Part shown: in pieces, positions 1 to 6,226 of the stretch
Layout: the number at the start of each line of letters is the position of its first letter
How positions within the stretch are numbered: position 1 is the stretch's first letter
Assembly: GCA_017391465.1 (NCBI GenBank)
Contig: JAFOYH010000003.1
Coordinates: 1 to 21,682 of the forward strand
Direction: 5' to 3'
Length of the DNA stretch: 21,682 nt
DNA from: Lachnospiraceae bacterium
GTDB taxonomy: Bacteria > Bacillota_A > Clostridia > Lachnospirales > Lachnospiraceae
Made by a program: the position numbers and the translations under genes
The notes under the pieces: model-generated
Seen by the model: the letters and a program-made list of their open reading frames with translations, nothing else
Databases searched by the model: none
Told to the model about the DNA's origin: nothing

Positions 1-1245
1 CAGAATCATTCGATATTTTTGTTTTTTCCATCGTTTCAAATCCTTAACAAGCATCTCAAAGTTTCGATTATAGGACTGAATAGACTGAACATTCAAATGA
101 TACTTCGAAGCCGGAGTCAGACCGGATACTCGCTGATCCAATGTACTAAGCATCAGACAGCGTATTTTGTTCAGACGGTAAAAAATATCTTTTTCTGATG
201 AAAGAATTTCCATCTGACCCGGTACAATATATCCCTTTTCCAAACGACTTTTCATACTTTCTGAAAATTCTGCCACGACCCCCTCGGCTTTTTCCCAAAG
301 ACGCACCGGTTCGTCCAATACAATCAACGTTTCATCCAGAGGAAAATAATCAAGAAATGTCGCTGTCTCTTCATAGAAATAGTGAATAAGACTGTCCATA
401 TTCGAACTTCCAAAAGCATATTCAAAGGCATCCTTTGTCTCTTCATAAAGATGTTTTAAATTGGACGCCGCTTCCGGTTTCCCTTCTTTTTGAAAAGCTT
501 TGTATCCCTTATCTACATCCTTTTTTAACTTTGCCAGACCTTTTTGAATACGCGTTTCCGTAAATACCATTTCCGCTGCCGGATAAAGCGAAATCTGTGC
601 ATGTCTTTCAATGGATCTCTGACTACTCACATCAAAACTTCGAATAGAATCAATCTCATCGTCCCAGAACTCAATTCGATAGGGGCAGTCATCCGCCAGA
701 TTATAAACATCTAAAATACCACCACGAACCGAAAACTGACCCGGTCCCTCAACCTGTCCAGCGCGTTCAAAGCCCATATGAACCAAACGTTTTACCAAAT
801 CTGAAGGATCCGCGGTTCCTCCTTCTTCCAAACGAATAATCTGCTGCTTTAGTTTCACTGGGGGAAGCAGACTGTCCATAAGACCATCAATAGTCGTTAC
901 AACAGTCATCGGTTCGTGCTCCAACAGTTTCTGAACAACAGCTAAGCGCTGGCGCACCATAGCCTGTCCATGAACATCTGCACTGTAGAAAATAATATCC
1001 CTTGCGGGATAATCCAGAATATTTTTATCAAAGAAGCGATAATTTTCGTAGATTTCTTTCACACGTTTCTCACTGTGGGTTACAATCAGCTTAAATGGAT
1101 AATCTTCCGTAAAACTAGCCATCCAATGGGTTTTCTGAGCATCCACGCAACCTTCCACATAAACCGGATATCTGCCTTCTTCCAAATCCTTACGTACACA
1201 TTCATATTCATTTAGCTGGAATAAAGGTTCCCTGAATAATCTCAC
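1..1245 (-). CDS. mfd: Transcription-repair coupling factor Mfd, N-terminal part (cut by window edge)
   Basis: This is the N-terminal 415 codons of Mfd, the SF2 translocase that removes stalled RNA polymerase and recruits UvrA to lesions. The full protein is usually about 1,150 residues, so the RNA polymerase-binding and helicase domains lie outside the window. Reading the minus strand, I see the UvrB-homology module typical of Mfd, including GPGQFSVRGGILDVYNLADD at about residues 182-201 and RIEFWDDEIDSIRSFD just after. The frame stays open to the edge. The start is GTG at 1245-1243, sharing its G with the TAG stop of pth (TAGTG). AGAGGG lies seven bases upstream. The pth-mfd pair is common in Firmicutes and points to translational coupling. 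The family is clear; only the length is uncertain. Confidence 0.93.
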   Translation of the reverse strand, partial: MRLFREPLFQLNEYECVRKDLEEGRYPVYVEGCVDAQKTHWMASFTEDYPFKLIVTHSEKRVKEIYENYRFFDKNILDYPARDIIFYSADVHGQAMVRQRLAVVQKLLEHEPMTVVTTIDGLMDSLLPPVKLKQQIIRLEEGGTADPSDLVKRLVHMGFERAGQVEGPGQFSVRGGILDVYNLADDCPYRIEFWDDEIDSIRSFDVSSQRSIERHAQISLYPAAEMVFTETRIQKGLAKLKKDVDKGYKAFQKEGKPEAASNLKHLYEETKDAFEYAFGSSNMDSLIHYFYEETATFLDYFPLDETLIVLDEPVRLWEKAEGVVAEFSESMKSRLEKGYIVPGQMEILSSEKDIFYRLNKIRCLMLSTLDQRVSGLTPASKYHLNVQSIQSYNRNFEMLVKDLKRWKKQKYRMIL

Positions 1246-1820
1246 TATGCATCCCTCTTTTTAGCGTTATACTGATTCATGGCACCATCCACATCGTCCA
1301 TAACCATCAATTTAACGGCGCCAATCACACTGTCTGCAGCTTCTTTAAATGCTTCCTGTTCGTCTTTTGAATATTTAGACAATACATAATCTGCCAAATC
1401 CCATTCTTTCGGCTTTTCACCAATGCCCACACGGATCCGTGGAAATTCCTGTGTCCCTAAATGAGAAATAATATTTTTGATTCCGTTATGTCCACCAGCA
1501 CTTCCTTTTTTGCGAATACGAAGTCTCCCCACATCCAAACTGATATCATCATATATAACAATAATATTTTCCGGTTCAATCTTATAGAAGTCAATAATCT
1601 CACGAACCGCTTCACCGCTGAGATTCATATATGTCTGAGGTTTTGCAAGAATGACTTTCATCCCTTCAATGATTCCTTTCCCCACCAGTGCCTTATGCTT
1701 TTTCGTTGTTACATCAATATTAAACTTATCTGCCAAAACATCAATCATGGAAAAACCTACATTGTGTCTGGTTCCTTCATATGTCTTTGTTGGATTCCCC
1801 AACCCTACAATCAAATACAT
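1245..1820 (-). CDS. pth: Peptidyl-tRNA hydrolase
   Basis: Cytosolic Pth cleaves the ester bond of peptidyl-tRNAs that drop off ribosomes and so recycles tRNA. The 191-residue length is normal. The family signature is complete: MYLIVGLGNP at the N-terminus with Asn9, catalytic His19 in TRHNVGF, Asn66 in TYMNLSGE, the YDD segment at 90-92 that positions the catalytic base, and GSAGGHNG with Asn112. These correspond to N10, H20, N68, D93 and N114 of the E. coli enzyme. The AGAGAGGAA ribosome site sits just upstream of the ATG. Its stop overlaps the mfd start by one base. A stem-loop separates it from the upstream MATE gene, so it probably has its own promoter in the 1821-1890 gap, which I could not pin down. 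Confidence 0.96.
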   Translation of the reverse strand: MYLIVGLGNPTKTYEGTRHNVGFSMIDVLADKFNIDVTTKKHKALVGKGIIEGMKVILAKPQTYMNLSGEAVREIIDFYKIEPENIIVIYDDISLDVGRLRIRKKGSAGGHNGIKNIISHLGTQEFPRIRVGIGEKPKEWDLADYVLSKYSKDEQEAFKEAADSVIGAVKLMVMDDVDGAMNQYNAKKRDA

Positions 1821-1891
1821 CTTAAAATTCCTCTCTTTTTGATTTTATTCTGTCATTTTATCTCATTTGCTTTACTGTTATAAGGCACACG

Positions 1892-1932
1892 AAAAGCGCA
1901 CGTTTTGACTCATCTGCCTAATCGTGCGTTTT
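1892..1932 (-). terminator. Probable Rho-independent terminator after the MATE gene
   Basis: The arms AAAAGCGCACG and CGTGCGTTTT can pair through a CGCACG/CGTGCG core, with a bulge and A/T flanks, around a 20-base loop. In minus-strand transcripts the stem is followed by CTTTTCGTG. It lies about 60 bases past the MATE stop and before pth. The loop is long, so the call is moderate. Confidence 0.5.
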
Positions 1933-1989
1933 ACACCTCTATTCAACTATTATAAAGAATACACAGGAATAAATTCATTTGTCAAGAAC

Positions 1990-3348
1990 TCAGCCCTGTA
2001 ATTTTTCTGTCTGTTTTCGGTAAACGTTTATAAAATATGCAATCTCCACAACGCCCGTAAGCATCCACGAGAAAACATATAATAAATAAAGTGAAGGTAT
2101 GGTCTGATAGTAAGCAAATACTGTCTTGATCCAGATAATACGAAAAACACAGGAGCCCATGATAACAATCACCGTTGGAACCATACTCTTTCCAAGAGCT
2201 CTGGATGCAGCAATGGTACAGTCCATAAATGACGACACACAATAGGATAACCCCATAATAGTCAAGCGGTGCATTCCTGCCTCTACAACCAATATATCTT
2301 TGGTAAAAAGTGCAAGAAACTGACGACCAAAGATGGCCAGAAAACCGCCAACCATCAAAGCAGTCCCAAAAGAATATGCCAGACTGATCAAATAACTATA
2401 AAGTACACGTTTCTTTTTCCCTGCCCCATAGTTTTGTCCCATAAAACTGGCACATGCAATATAAAAAGCATTCATAATATCATAGACAATGCCGTCAGAA
2501 TTGGCTGCTGCCGAATTACCAGCAACCATAATCGCATCAAAAGAGTTTACCCCAGCCTGTACAAAAAGATTCGCAATGGAAAAAATAGCATTTTGTATCC
2601 CTGCAGGAAGACCTAAACTCAATAGCTTTAATGTTGCTTCTTTTCGCAGATACAATTCTTTTCGCTGCAATCGAAAAACCGCATCATTACATATCAGTGC
2701 ACGCAGAATCAATATCGCAGACACATATTGAGAAATAGCACTGGCTAGAGCAACTCCCGCCACAGACAGGTTGCACACAATAACAAAAAACAGATTTAAT
2801 ACAACATTTAATACACCTGCAAAAGACAAATATCTTAACGGTTTTTTTGTATCACCTACAGCACTGAAAACAGCATTACCATAATTATAGAGAGCTAGCG
2901 CGGGAATCCCCAAAAAATAAATGCGCAAATACGATACTGCACCTTCAATCAGTTCCGATTTTGTATTTAACATCCTTAAAATTGGTCGTGCAAATCCAAA
3001 ACCTATGCCAAACAAAATCCATCCAATGATTAGACTTACGATTGCAGAAGAATGTACGGTATCTATAATTCCCTGTTTATCTTTTGCCCCAAAACGTAAG
3101 GCAACTAAAACATTGATTCCCCCTGAAAGCCCAATCAAAAAACCAGTAAACAACGTCACAAGTGTGGTTGTAGACCCCACTGACCCAAGAGCCATAGATC
3201 CTGCAAACTGCCCGACAACCGCCACATCAGCCATGTTAAAAAGGACCTGCAAAAGATTAGATACCATGAGTGGTAAACTGAATAATAAAATTTTCTTTCC
3301 TAATGACCCTGTCGTCAGGTCCTGTTTTTCTTTTAGCCTATCTGACAT
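1990..3348 (-). CDS. MATE-family efflux transporter
   Basis: A 452-residue integral membrane protein of the multi-antimicrobial extrusion (MATE) family, which exports cationic drugs or metabolites using Na+ or H+ gradients. It has the usual length and about twelve hydrophobic segments in two halves. The N-terminal half carries the typical motif LPLMVSNLLQVLFNMADVAV (about residues 25-44), then GQFAG and a Gly/Ser/Thr-rich stretch. An equivalent motif opens the second half (SLGLPAGIQNAIFSIANLFV, about 237-256). Start: ATG preceded by AAAGGA. It lies alone between two hairpins and has its own plausible promoter at 3394-3422. The substrate cannot be read from the sequence. A lipid flippase of the wider MOP superfamily is a less likely alternative. 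Confidence 0.9.
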   Translation of the reverse strand: MSDRLKEKQDLTTGSLGKKILLFSLPLMVSNLLQVLFNMADVAVVGQFAGSMALGSVGSTTTLVTLFTGFLIGLSGGINVLVALRFGAKDKQGIIDTVHSSAIVSLIIGWILFGIGFGFARPILRMLNTKSELIEGAVSYLRIYFLGIPALALYNYGNAVFSAVGDTKKPLRYLSFAGVLNVVLNLFFVIVCNLSVAGVALASAISQYVSAILILRALICNDAVFRLQRKELYLRKEATLKLLSLGLPAGIQNAIFSIANLFVQAGVNSFDAIMVAGNSAAANSDGIVYDIMNAFYIACASFMGQNYGAGKKKRVLYSYLISLAYSFGTALMVGGFLAIFGRQFLALFTKDILVVEAGMHRLTIMGLSYCVSSFMDCTIAASRALGKSMVPTVIVIMGSCVFRIIWIKTVFAYYQTIPSLYLLYVFSWMLTGVVEIAYFINVYRKQTEKLQG

Positions 3349-3393
3349 TATATCTATTTCCTTTCTTAAATGTCATATTTTCATTCCTTTGCG

Positions 3394-3422
3394 ATTATAC
3401 GATAGGTATAAATGAATAGCAA
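3394..3422 (-). promoter_or_regulatory. Probable sigma-A promoter of the MATE gene
   Basis: On the minus strand, TTGCTA (3422-3417) and TATAAT (3399-3394) are separated by 17 bases, about 45 bases before the MATE start. The -10 is perfect; the -35 matches four of six positions. Confidence 0.5.
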
Positions 3423-3444
3423 GATATAAATCGGATAAAGCAAA

Positions 3445-3471
3445 GGGGGGACGGCACTATGCCGATCCCCC
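3445..3471 (-). terminator. Stem-loop, probable terminator after rubrerythrin 1
   Basis: GGGGG-A-CGGCA and TGCCG-AT-CCCCC form a GC-rich stem with a three-base loop, about 95 bases after the rubrerythrin 1 stop. The minus-strand tail CTTTGCTTTATC is only moderately T-rich. No gene or other motif was seen between this hairpin and the rubrerythrin stop. Confidence 0.6.
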
Positions 3472-3565
3472 GCTTATCTATGGATTCTAGTTATATACAA
3501 TTATTAATTCTATAGTTCACCTATTCTGTCATTCCCTTGATGTCAGTTATGTCCTGGCTCATATC

Positions 3566-4108
3566 TTAGCCAAAATATCTCTTTAATAAACCTTCGAATG
3601 CTTTTCCGTGTCTTGCTTCGTCTCTAGCCATTTCGTGTACTGTATCATGGATCGCATCAAGATTAAGAGCTTTCGCACGTTTTGCAAGATCAAACTTGCC
3701 TTCTGTTGCACCATTTTCAGCGTCTACACGCATTTCAAGGTTTTTCTTTGTGCTGTCTGTTACAACTTCACCAAGAAGTTCCGCGAATTTGGATGCATGC
3801 TCTGCTTCTTCAAATGCAGCTTTTTCCCAATATAAACCAATTTCAGGATATCCTTCTCTATGAGCGACTCTTGCCATTGCAAGGTACATACCAACTTCTG
3901 TACATTCACCTTCAAAGTTTGCTCTAAGATCCATAATGATGTCTTCCGGAGCACCCTGTGCTACACCAACAACATGTTCTGCTGCCCATGTTCTTAAACC
4001 GGACTGTTCTTTAAATTTTTCTGCTGGAACACCACATACTGGACATTTTTCTGGAGCTGCATTACCTTCATGAACATAACCACATACTGTACAAACAAAT
4101 TTTCTCAT
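3566..4108 (-). CDS. Reverse rubrerythrin 1 (N-terminal rubredoxin, C-terminal diiron domain)
   Basis: A 180-residue reverse rubrerythrin, a cytosolic diiron peroxidase or oxygen reductase of anaerobes. Unlike classical rubrerythrin, the rubredoxin domain comes first (residues 1-35; Cys6, Cys9, Cys22, Cys25). The ferritin-like four-helix domain follows, with carboxylate/His ligands in FEGECTE (65-71), EEAEH (100-104) and DEARH (near 162-166). Clostridium acetobutylicum homologues are PerR-repressed and reduce H2O2 and O2 with rubredoxin electrons. It differs from the second copy (5016-5558) at ten positions, all within residues 2-106. The ribosome site is AAGGAGAG. It has its own operator-bearing promoter, but may also be read from the flavin reductase-rubredoxin gene upstream, because no terminator lies between them. 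Confidence 0.93.
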   Translation of the reverse strand: MRKFVCTVCGYVHEGNAAPEKCPVCGVPAEKFKEQSGLRTWAAEHVVGVAQGAPEDIIMDLRANFEGECTEVGMYLAMARVAHREGYPEIGLYWEKAAFEEAEHASKFAELLGEVVTDSTKKNLEMRVDAENGATEGKFDLAKRAKALNLDAIHDTVHEMARDEARHGKAFEGLLKRYFG

Positions 4109-4155
4109 ATAAATCTCTCCTTATTCTTCAAATTATTTTAATTTATTTATTTTTC

Positions 4156-4184
4156 TAGATAACAGTAATCATTACTGTTATCTA
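4156..4184 (-). promoter_or_regulatory. Perfect palindromic operator of rubrerythrin 1 (putative PerR box)
   Basis: A perfect inverted repeat with 14-base arms around one central base; the core reads AACAGTAAT-C-ATTACTGTT on the + strand. It starts two bases after the -10 box and so covers the transcription start, a repressor position. The central TAATNATTA matches the known Bacillus PerR core (TTATAATNATTATAA). Assignment to the neighbouring PerR is inference. Confidence 0.8.
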
Positions 4185-4185
4185 T

Positions 4186-4214
4186 ATAATATAGGAATTA
4201 TTCCTATTTGTCAA
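4186..4214 (-). promoter_or_regulatory. Sigma-A promoter of rubrerythrin 1
   Basis: Minus strand: perfect TTGACA (4214-4209), a 17-base spacer, TATTAT (4191-4186). The spacer is almost entirely a second, perfect 17-base palindrome, ATAGGAAT-T-ATTCCTAT (4191-4207), which the sister promoters lack. The -35 starts about 18 bases after the stop of the upstream fusion gene. Confidence 0.88.
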
Positions 4215-4231
4215 TACTTATTTTGATTATT

Positions 4232-4837
4232 TTAAATTCTTTCAAAATCTTCTGCCGGATGTTTACAAATTGGACAAATAAAGTCTGCCGGAAGGTCATC
4301 CCCTTCATAAATATAGCCACAAATCTTGCATCTCCAGCCCTTTTTAACTTCTGGCTTTGGAATCGAATTTTTAATTTCAGACTGATAATAGGCATAAGAG
4401 CAGGATGGTTCCTTCGAAAGAACTTCACCATCTACAAGTTCTCCAATAAATAACGTGTGACTTCCAAGATCCACAGAGTCAACGACTTTGAGGGACATGA
4501 ATGCATTGGCCCATCTGTTCAGATAATAAAGTCCATTTTCACTGCGACTCACTTCTTTGAAGTCTGCAAATTTGTCCACATCTCTGCCAGACTGCATACC
4601 AAAATGCTTAAACAATTCAAATGGGGCATCTTCTGAAATGGCAGAAAGATTAAACTGACCTGTTTTTAAAATCATATCGTGTGTCAGATTGCCTTTAATC
4701 GCTGCAATGGAAATACGTGTTGGACTGTTTGCTACCTGAACCGCTGTATTGATAATACATGCATTATCTTTTTCACCATCTCTTGCTGATAAAAAATATA
4801 CACCGTATGTTAATTTAAATAATGCTTCCATATTCAT
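4232..4837 (-). CDS. Flavin reductase-rubredoxin fusion (high-molecular-weight rubredoxin type)
   Basis: A 201-residue two-domain protein. Residues 1 to about 155 are an FMN-binding split-barrel flavin reductase; residues about 167-201 are a rubredoxin domain with Cys170, Cys173, Cys188 and Cys191. The same architecture is known in the high-molecular-weight rubredoxin (Hrb) of Moorella, which passes NADH-derived electrons to the A-type flavoprotein FprA. No FprA gene is in this window, so its partners here are more likely the two flanking reverse rubrerythrins (inference). I chose ATG at 4837, because AAAGGAGAG lies seven bases upstream; the GTG at 4843 is too close to that site. Its promoter copies those of both rubrerythrins. 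No terminator follows it, so readthrough into rubrerythrin 1 is likely. Confidence 0.9.
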   Translation of the reverse strand: MNMEALFKLTYGVYFLSARDGEKDNACIINTAVQVANSPTRISIAAIKGNLTHDMILKTGQFNLSAISEDAPFELFKHFGMQSGRDVDKFADFKEVSRSENGLYYLNRWANAFMSLKVVDSVDLGSHTLFIGELVDGEVLSKEPSCSYAYYQSEIKNSIPKPEVKKGWRCKICGYIYEGDDLPADFICPICKHPAEDFERI

Positions 4838-4865
4838 AATCACACTCTCCTTTAATCGCTTATTG

Positions 4866-4890
4866 ATAAATAATAATCATTACTGTTATT
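4866..4890 (-). promoter_or_regulatory. Operator of the flavin reductase-rubredoxin gene (putative PerR box)
   Basis: The promoter-proximal half, ATAACAGTAAT in minus orientation, is identical to the rubrerythrin 1 operator and sits the same distance from the -10. The distal half is degenerate (ATTATTATTTAT), so the palindrome is imperfect. It may bind the regulator more weakly. Confidence 0.7.
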
Positions 4891-4893
4891 AAT

Positions 4894-4922
4894 ATAATAA
4901 TTGATTTCTCATACAATGTCAA
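4894..4922 (-). promoter_or_regulatory. Sigma-A promoter of the flavin reductase-rubredoxin gene
   Basis: Minus strand: TTGACA (4922-4917), 17-base spacer, TATTAT (4899-4894). Both hexamers and the spacing match the two rubrerythrin promoters. It begins about 22 bases past the terminator of rubrerythrin 2. Confidence 0.87.
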
Positions 4923-4944
4923 TATCTATTTTTCCCGGAAAATC

Positions 4945-4976
4945 AAAAAAAGGATAGGTCCATATGAACCTATCCT
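4945..4976 (-). terminator. Rho-independent terminator of rubrerythrin 2
   Basis: AGGATAGGT and ACCTATCCT form a nine-base-pair stem around an eight-base loop. In minus-strand transcripts a run of U follows at once (A tract 4945-4950 on the + strand). It lies 40 bases after the rubrerythrin 2 stop. Confidence 0.88.
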
Positions 4977-5015
4977 CTGTTTCGTGTTTGAATTTTATAA
5001 ATTATAAAATGAATC

Positions 5016-5558
5016 TTAACCAAAGTAGCGTTTTAATAAACCTTCAAATGCTTTGCCGTGTCTAGCTTCATCACGAGCCATTTCATGTACTGTATCATGA
5101 ATTGCATCAAGGTTGAGTGCTTTTGCACGTTTAGCGAGATCGAATTTACCTTCTGTTGCGCCGTTTTCTGCATCTACACGCATTTCAAGATTTTTCTTTG
5201 TACTGTCTGTAACAACTTCGCCAAGTAATTCAGCAAATTTTGCTGCATGTTCTGCTTCTTCATATGCAGCTTTTTCCCAGTATAAACCGATTTCTGGGTA
5301 ACCTTCTCTATGAGCGACTCTTGCCATTGCAAGGTACATACCAACTTCTGTACATTCACCTTCAAAGTTAGCTCTAAGATCAGCCATGATATCTTCTGGA
5401 GCGCCCTGTGCTACACCAACAACATGTTCTGCTGCCCATGTTCTTTCGCCAGCCTGTTCTTTAAATTTATCTGCAGGAACACCACATACTGGACATTTTT
5501 CTGGAGCTGCATCGCCTTCATAAACATAACCACATACTGTACAAACAAATTTCTTCAT
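5016..5558 (-). CDS. Reverse rubrerythrin 2
   Basis: Second 180-residue reverse rubrerythrin, 94% identical (170 of 180) to the copy at 3566-4108, with the same rubredoxin-first order. Rubredoxin cysteines are 6, 9, 22 and 25; the diiron ligands lie in FEGECTE, EEAEH and DEARH. Residues 107-180 are identical in the two proteins although the DNA there has many silent differences, so the copies are real paralogues under strong constraint. Changes cluster around the rubredoxin domain and linker (K2, Y13, D16, D30, A36, E38, M58, A59), which could tune redox potential or partner choice (inference). The ribosome site is AAGGAGAG. It has its own promoter, operator and terminator, so it can be expressed as a single gene. 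Confidence 0.93.
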   Translation of the reverse strand: MKKFVCTVCGYVYEGDAAPEKCPVCGVPADKFKEQAGERTWAAEHVVGVAQGAPEDIMADLRANFEGECTEVGMYLAMARVAHREGYPEIGLYWEKAAYEEAEHAAKFAELLGEVVTDSTKKNLEMRVDAENGATEGKFDLAKRAKALNLDAIHDTVHEMARDEARHGKAFEGLLKRYFG

Positions 5559-5599
5559 AATCGCTCTCTCCTTTTAAAATAAAATTTTTATTTCACTTT

Positions 5600-5624
5600 A
5601 TCAGTAACAATTACTGTTATTGAT
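5600..5624 (-). promoter_or_regulatory. Operator of rubrerythrin 2 (putative PerR box)
   Basis: A 25-base inverted repeat pairing at ten of twelve positions. The minus-strand half ATAACAGTAAT lies at the same offset from the -10 as in the other two promoters; the distal half reads GTTACTGAT. It overlaps the expected transcription start. Confidence 0.75.
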
Positions 5625-5653
5625 ATAATACAAGAATTTTTACGGATTGTCAA
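5625..5653 (-). promoter_or_regulatory. Sigma-A promoter of rubrerythrin 2
   Basis: Minus strand: TTGACA (5653-5648), 17-base spacer, TATTAT (5630-5625), with the operator directly downstream. Third copy of the same promoter plan. Confidence 0.88.
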
Positions 5654-5669
5654 GACTTATTTATAATTT

Positions 5670-5694
5670 TTTTCAATAACACTATGATTGAAAA
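5670..5694 (-). terminator. Weak stem-loop right after perR
   Basis: TTTTCAAT and ATTGAAAA form eight A/T-rich pairs around a nine-base loop directly behind the perR stop. No T run follows in the minus direction, so termination is doubtful and perR transcripts may run on into rubrerythrin 2. Confidence 0.35.
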
Positions 5695-6090
5695 TTAGCA
5701 TTCTTTTTTATCTTTACAACATTTGCATTTGCCAAAGAAATATAACTGATGGCCATGAATTTCACCATCATAAGACTTCTCTGCCATCAGATTAATCATT
5801 TTAGAATCCAGATCAAAAAGATCATCAACGTTTCCACAATCTTCACAGATAAAATGATAGTGAGTTGTTGTTCTTGCATCAAATCTGTCGCTATTCTCAC
5901 CACAGGAAATTTTAATAATTTCTCCCTGCTGTGCAAGAAGTGTTAAATTACGGTAAACAGTTCCAAGACTAATATTGGGATATACTTCACGAATGGCTGT
6001 ATATACCATATCTGCAGTTGGATGATCGGTTCGATCCATAAGATAATTCTTAATCGCTTCTCTCTGACGGCTATATTTTAATGTAGCCAT
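5695..6090 (-). CDS. perR: PerR-type peroxide-sensing repressor (Fur family)
   Basis: A 131-residue Fur-family repressor. An N-terminal winged helix (1 to about 68) has the recognition segment SLGTVYRNLTLLAQQGEI. The C-terminal dimer/metal domain follows. The PerR metal set is present when aligned with Bacillus subtilis PerR: His23 (H37), Asp71 (D85, in DRFD), His77 and His79 (HYH; H91, H93) and Asp90 (D104). The structural zinc site is Cys82/Cys85 (CEDC) and Cys122/Cys125 (CKCC). An Asp rather than Glu at the D104 position favours PerR over Fur, but this is homology only. In known PerR, Fe-bound protein is inactivated by peroxide oxidation of its histidines. AAAGGAGG lies seven bases before the ATG. 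Neighbouring stress genes with palindromic operators fit a local regulon. Confidence 0.88.
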   Translation of the reverse strand: MATLKYSRQREAIKNYLMDRTDHPTADMVYTAIREVYPNISLGTVYRNLTLLAQQGEIIKISCGENSDRFDARTTTHYHFICEDCGNVDDLFDLDSKMINLMAEKSYDGEIHGHQLYFFGKCKCCKDKKEC

Positions 6091-6120
6091 GCGTAAGCCT
6101 CCTTTCTTCTCGCTGATATT

Positions 6121-6139
6121 AGTAATTATTCTTATTACT
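6121..6139 (-). promoter_or_regulatory. Imperfect palindrome downstream of the perR -10 (possible autoregulation)
   Basis: Half-sites AGTAAT and ATTACT, the same hexamers as in the rubrerythrin operators but separated by seven bases instead of three or fewer. It lies just downstream of the perR -10. The wider spacing makes regulator binding uncertain. Confidence 0.4.
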
Positions 6140-6144
6140 TTTAT

Positions 6145-6173
6145 ATGATAACAAAAAAAGCAGAATCGGTCAA
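6145..6173 (-). promoter_or_regulatory. perR promoter embedded in a terminator hairpin
   Basis: Minus strand: TTGACC (6173-6168), 17-base spacer, TATCAT (6150-6145). The -35 falls in the loop of the stem-loop at 6153-6193, and that hairpin's right arm and T tract form the promoter spacer. Confidence 0.72.
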
Positions 6174-6193
6174 GCGACTTTTCTGCTTTTTTT
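6153..6193 (-). terminator. Strong, probably bidirectional terminator of the hydrogenase operon
   Basis: Perfect 13-base arms (AAAAAAAGCAGAA / TTCTGCTTTTTTT) around a 15-base loop give a U-run tail in either direction. It starts 33 bases past the group B hydrogenase stop and closes that operon. Confidence 0.88.
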
Positions 6194-6226
6194 ACTATTT
6201 ATGAATTATTTACCATTTATTTACTT

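Noticed and set aside
198..1215. Plus-strand open frames at 198-389 and 970-1215
   Set aside because: They lie opposite the mfd coding frame, have no ribosome sites and no recognisable protein; mfd on the minus strand is clear.
3760..3954. Minus-strand open frames inside both rubrerythrin genes (3760-3954 and 5174-5365) with similar sequences to each other
   Set aside because: They are out-of-frame shadows; their mutual similarity simply follows from the duplicated rubrerythrin genes.
3566..5558. The two rubrerythrin copies as an assembly artefact
   Set aside because: Many silent differences, ten amino-acid differences and distinct flanks (different spacers and terminators) show two real genes.
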